Assembly: GCF_921293095.1 (NCBI RefSeq)
Contig: NC_060246.1
Location: forward strand, 91,261,030-91,325,029
Direction: 5' to 3'
Source: Ischnura elegans
Taxonomy: Eukaryota; Arthropoda; Insecta; Odonata; Coenagrionidae
DNA: 64,000 bases
Shown here: positions 60,605 through 64,000 of the stretch, piece by piece
Position numbering within the stretch: position 1 is the stretch's first letter
Layout: the number at the start of each line of letters is the position of its first letter
The notes under the pieces: model-generated
What the model was told of the DNA's origin: nothing
Databases searched by the model: none
Seen by the model: only the letters and a program-made list of their open reading frames with translations
Translations under genes and position numbers: made by a program

Positions 60605-61535
60605 AGTGAATTTTGCTTAAAATTTCAATTTTAAAATTATCGATATGCACGAGGTCAGTTTTAATGCTCATGAAATTCGCGGCATTTCAACATTGCAATT
60701 GAAATGTTGTGAATTAAAGTTTCATTCAAAGAAAAATAAAATAACGCGCGCCCGCTCCGTGTAAAAATAATATTTCAACTCAAATAAACATTTTGTAATA
60801 TTATCTTTTCGTATTGTGCACTCGTTACTCAAGAGTTTTTTTTTTTAATGAAAGCATGAAACAGCCGAATCATATATTTTTTTACTGTCCAAACCTTTAT
60901 TGAAAATTAAACTATTATGAGTTATATTAACCACCATATAAAACTAAAAATCTTCCTGAGTATTAAGAAATTATTTATAAAAATATCTATGCGAACATTA
61001 TTTAATCACAAATTCTTATAAATTTTTTTACCAAAAGATGTAATTAAAAAAAATTATTGAGAGAGATGCTCATTTATTTAGTGGCAAGTGAATGGCCATA
61101 TTATTGATTTGCATAGTTATTTTAATCACCATGGGGTACTATTTTTCATCTTGAACGATGAAATTAAAACTTTCCTCGTTCATTTTTACTTTTCTTCTTG
61201 ATTTTCCCGTGCTGCTGTGTTTGTTGCTACTCGTGACTGACATACGTTTTCTCCGAGTTGCAGGAGGCATATTCAGGCCGAAGCTTTTGCCATAGCCTTG
61301 ACAGGTTTATATACTTTGTCTACCATAGTCATGTCATCATTTCTCCTAGCTTAAGCTCCCATCGGAAGACGCTTCCGGTAATACAGTAGAAAACGCTCTT
61401 CAGCCAATAGTGCCGACACTCACAGGAGCAACGGAAATGAAAATACTGTCAAGCAACCGCTGCGGAGGCCTTGGCTTAAATAGTAATATTTGTCTACTAT
61501 TCGTGGGATAAAAAAGATAGATAATATTTATTGTT
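60605..61535. other. Intron 1, no feature recognised
   Basis: AT-rich. Nothing was supported. Confidence 0.4.
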
Positions 61536-62014
61536 ACTTTCAAAGCATTCAAAATGTGGTGCTACCGAAGAATGGTGATGATAAAATGGATCGACCGAGC
61601 AAGTACAGTCGGCATACAGTAGTTGCCGGTCTCGGTAGGGTAAAGTCCTTGCCTGCCAAACCGTAGGTCGTGGGTTCGAATCCCACCTGGGTAGGTGGTC
61701 TCTATCCAGGGCATGGATGTTGTTTATGTTGTGTATTGTTTATCCTCCGTTGTAAAGGCCTTAAAGTGTTGTTTACTTGGAAGCTGGAAATAAATAAATA
61801 AGTAATTATGAAGTGCAAAGAAGATTGGGAGAAAAGAGAATTCTTCTAAAAACCATGGAGAAGGCTGGACACCTTACTTAGCCACATTATGGATGGCCTG
61901 ATGAAAACAATCGTAGAAGGACAGGTGGAAGGGAAGAATAGTAAGGGGCTGCCCCAAATGAGTTTCGTAGTACAGGTTATAAAGTATGTAAAAGAGAAGA
62001 AATAATTCCCTTAA
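61536..62014 (+). pseudogene. RTE-like LINE relic split by a SINE
   Basis: Left part: FKAFKMWCYRRMVMIKWIDR at about 61539-61600. Right part: VQRRLGEKRILLKT, then after a frame change LLSHIMDGLMKTIVEGQVEG and KNSKGLPQ, ending at a stop near 62004. These are the C-terminal blocks of RTE-like LINEs in the right order, interrupted by the SINE at 61606-61799. It is the same family as 38.1-38.9 kb. Confidence 0.8.
61606..61799 (+). mobile_element. tRNA-derived SINE inserted in a LINE
   Basis: tRNA-like head with perfect box B GGTTCGAATCC (61673-61683), then CACCTGGGTAGGTGG, the body word CCTCCGTTGTAAAGGCCTTA, and an AAATAAATAAATA tail. AAGTA flanks both sides (61601-61605, 61800-61804), and the LINE frame is interrupted exactly here. 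The family is shared with 2708-2892. Confidence 0.85.
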
Positions 62015-62521
62015 GGCCTGTTTACACGATATATTAATACATACGAGTTAACGTCTGTTTGTATGATCGATTTTTGTGGGCCGGAACGGAACATGTACGA
62101 ATGCATGAACCTAATTAGAACAGGTTCTATTTTCTGTGCATATATTCACAAGTGCACACAAGTTGGGTGGTGACACGGTGCATTTTGGCGTTCATTCTCG
62201 CGTTCATACATTTAAAAATTAACCCGTACGTGTTAATGTACCGTGTAAGCAGGCCTTAAGAAAAGGCTAGCGGATAGGACAGTGGAATGGAAAGCTGCGT
62301 CAAACGAATCTTATTATTTTTAACTAATGTAGATGTTACTTTTAGTATTTATTTGCCCGTGAGTTCGGAAAGTGAAATGACTATTTTTTTCTTCTTTCGT
62401 CTGACTAACTATTGTGAATCATTGACGTTTTAAATCTTCGGGACACGAGTACTGCAAAAGAGGATCCTGAAGTTGGCCTCTAAATTAGTTGTTACCTACC
62501 GCGCATTTAAATGGGTTTACA
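62015..62521. other. Intron 1, no feature recognised
   Basis: Short words such as TTAAGGCCTGTTTACACG near 62012 suggest a transposon end (a near-complement recurs at about 62250), but it is not resolved. Confidence 0.35.
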
Positions 62522-62822
62522 GAAGCCACCACTCGCGTCGCTGACGGACGAAGTGATCCGAGTTTCACGGGAAAATAAGGTTTAATGAGGGGTGTTAAAC
62601 GAAATTTATATACATGATAATGTGATCGATCAGATTCATAGCTTTTCTACGCTATTCCTCGCAATTACAAACATTATAATGCAAAATATTGGATAAATGC
62701 GGAAAAGCACTCATGCACTCATCACCGCCCCACGGACATTTTTGAAAACCGATTTAAATGCGACCGAAGTGGCAAGAGAAATTAGCCTTCTATGGGATGG
62801 AATTGAGCCTTTTCTTTGTAGC
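62522..62822. repeat. Repeat copy matching 49219-49500
   Basis: Direct-repeat partner of the intron 4 block, starting 58 bases past the exon 1 donor in transcript direction. It shares ATCCGAGTTTCACGGG and TTTTTGAAAACCGATT. Confidence 0.6.
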
Positions 62823-62879
62823 GACCCTTGTTTTGGGAAGTGACTGACAATGAGAGTTTGAAACCTATTGTGTACTCAC

Positions 62880-63176
62880 GCTTTCATCACTAGCTTCCCT
62901 GGCGTCAGTAGCTGGTCCGACTTCCTTCCCTCGCATTTCGTCAGGCATGTGAAGTTCTTCGACATTTCCACCGCCTCTTCCACGTAATCCATGGGCGATT
63001 TTCGGGTGTGTTTGGTGAATCCCTGGCCGGTCGCGACCGGTGTGAGCGGGGTGGCAAGCAGGGCCACTAGGAGCCAAATGGAACCGGTGGGCGGTGATGT
63101 AGCAGGGCCCGCATCGGCGCCTTTGGAATTCTTGGCACGCCCGACATTCCCTGGTTCTCCTCCGTCATTCTTCTTC
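62880..63176 (-). CDS. Methuselah-like GPCR, first identified exon (leader)
   Basis: The donor GTGAGT below 62880 leaves phase 2 and joins exon 2 in frame. The frame contains the hydrophobic leader SIWLLVALLATPLTPVATG, read as a signal peptide, then KSPMDYVEEAVEMSKNFTCL and TKCEG with a sequon and the first two cysteines. The frame is open from about 63203 but has no ATG before the leader. The 5' limit at 63176 follows a pyrimidine-rich stretch ending CACAAG, a possible acceptor, so the start codon may be in an exon further upstream. Alternatively, an ATG in another frame at 63115 hints at a one-base frameshift. Confidence 0.65.
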
Positions 63177-64000
63177 CTTGTGCAGTGAAAGGAATGAGAT
63201 CAGATGAAAGGACACCTTTTTTTCCCCGACCGAGAATATCAAGGGTTACCATAGCTTTGTCCGGGTTCTACACTGTTTATACCATGACCATGTCAGGGTT
63301 CTGGACAGCACAAGTAGAGGCACTACTCCGGTTTGACTGGTATTTTTTGACCCGTACGTATTACTCGTTTGAACGTAGACAATCATTATCTAACTTTCAG
63401 AATGAATAACGCAGACTCTGTTCAACACTTGCCTGCATCTTAATTTCGAAAATTTTGCCCCCCATACTTAATCAGGTGTGAAATTTCGAAACTTTAGACT
63501 TTGATATAAGTTGGCTAGGATCTACTTGATATACTTTAAATATTGAAAATGGTAGCATGAGTTTAAAATGAATGATTAGTCGCGTAATAAGACTAAATAC
63601 GACCCGTCGCGTCGGGAGAAAGTTATGCGTCCTCACAAACCTTTCATAACGATGGCTTAGTTCTAACAGCACATATATCAAAAATAAATACTTTTGAGGA
63701 GAGCAAAAAATCGATTATTTTTCTCTAATTGTACTCTAAAATTAAAAACCAAAAATTCATAAAAATGAAAAAGAAGCATACATTTGCCAACAAAGAGTTG
63801 TTTTTTGCTTGATTTTCATTTTTTAATGTTATTACACTTTGTTTAAGATACCTGTCTCAAAGCGGACAAATTTTGAGATACGTGTTGTTAGAACGTAGCC
63901 ATCGATAAGTTGTTTTTAAAACGTGGACATGGTATACATGACCTTTTTTTTACATATTTTATTCGCTAAATTCAGATGGAGTAGGTTAGTTAAATTACTT
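63177..64000. other. No feature recognised
   Basis: Upstream of the receptor's first identified exon on its strand. A 5' exon or promoter could lie here or beyond the window; none was recognisable. Confidence 0.4.

Noticed and set aside
61612..61690. tRNA gene
   Set aside because: Box B is perfect, but the acceptor and anticodon arms do not close, and the same head-body-tail unit occurs at 2.7 kb; it is a SINE.

Overview
The window looks like a piece of an arthropod, probably insect, nuclear genome. It is AT-rich, has long introns with GT-AG splice sites, and is crowded with eukaryotic transposons: Penelope-like, Jockey-like and RTE-like retroelements, tRNA-derived SINEs, a mariner, and many hAT-type MITEs with 8-bp target duplications. 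I see no rRNA gene, true tRNA gene, CRISPR array or bacterial operon. The species cannot be told from the sequence.

One host gene is supported. It lies on the minus strand between about 42.2 and 63.2 kb and encodes a Methuselah-like (class B) seven-transmembrane receptor in at least seven exons. In transcript order these are 63176-62880, 55018-54769, 53361-52846, 49841-49590, 47428-47081, 44802-43957 and 42450-42199. The first intron is phase 2 and the other five are phase 0, and the reading frame is continuous across all of them. The ectodomain has a hydrophobic leader, a somatomedin-B-like cysteine cluster and two more cysteine-rich exons; the 7TM bundle is in exons 5 and 6 and a Ser/Thr-rich tail is in exon 7. 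The start codon and the true last exon were not found.

The left 42 kb holds no gene I can support. Its recognisable content is transposon-derived: LINE relics (1.1, 23.4, 31.4, 38.1 kb), SINEs (2.7, 20.5, 35.5 kb), a 2.0-kb element with terminal inverted repeats (8-10 kb), a mariner relic with a nested insertion (13 kb), and hAT-type MITEs at 10.9, 16.8, 21.2, 36.8 and 41.5 kb.

The most notable pattern is a set of hammerhead ribozyme motifs associated with Penelope-like element (PLE) sequence. Intact cores that can be folded by hand occur at 13.15 kb (minus), 13.20 kb (plus), 33.9 kb, 51.5 kb and 60.5 kb. Decayed relatives occur at 42.6 and 42.7 kb (an inverted pair), 53.8 kb and 48.9 kb. 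The 60.5-kb copy lies just after the stop codon of a PLE with an open 540-codon reverse transcriptase/GIY-YIG frame, whose 5' part is inverted. Hammerheads in PLEs are known in general. What stands out here is the number of copies, the small hammerhead-only insertions with target duplications, the head-to-head pairs, and a shared design: one extra base after the CUGANGA core and a self-complementary stem III.
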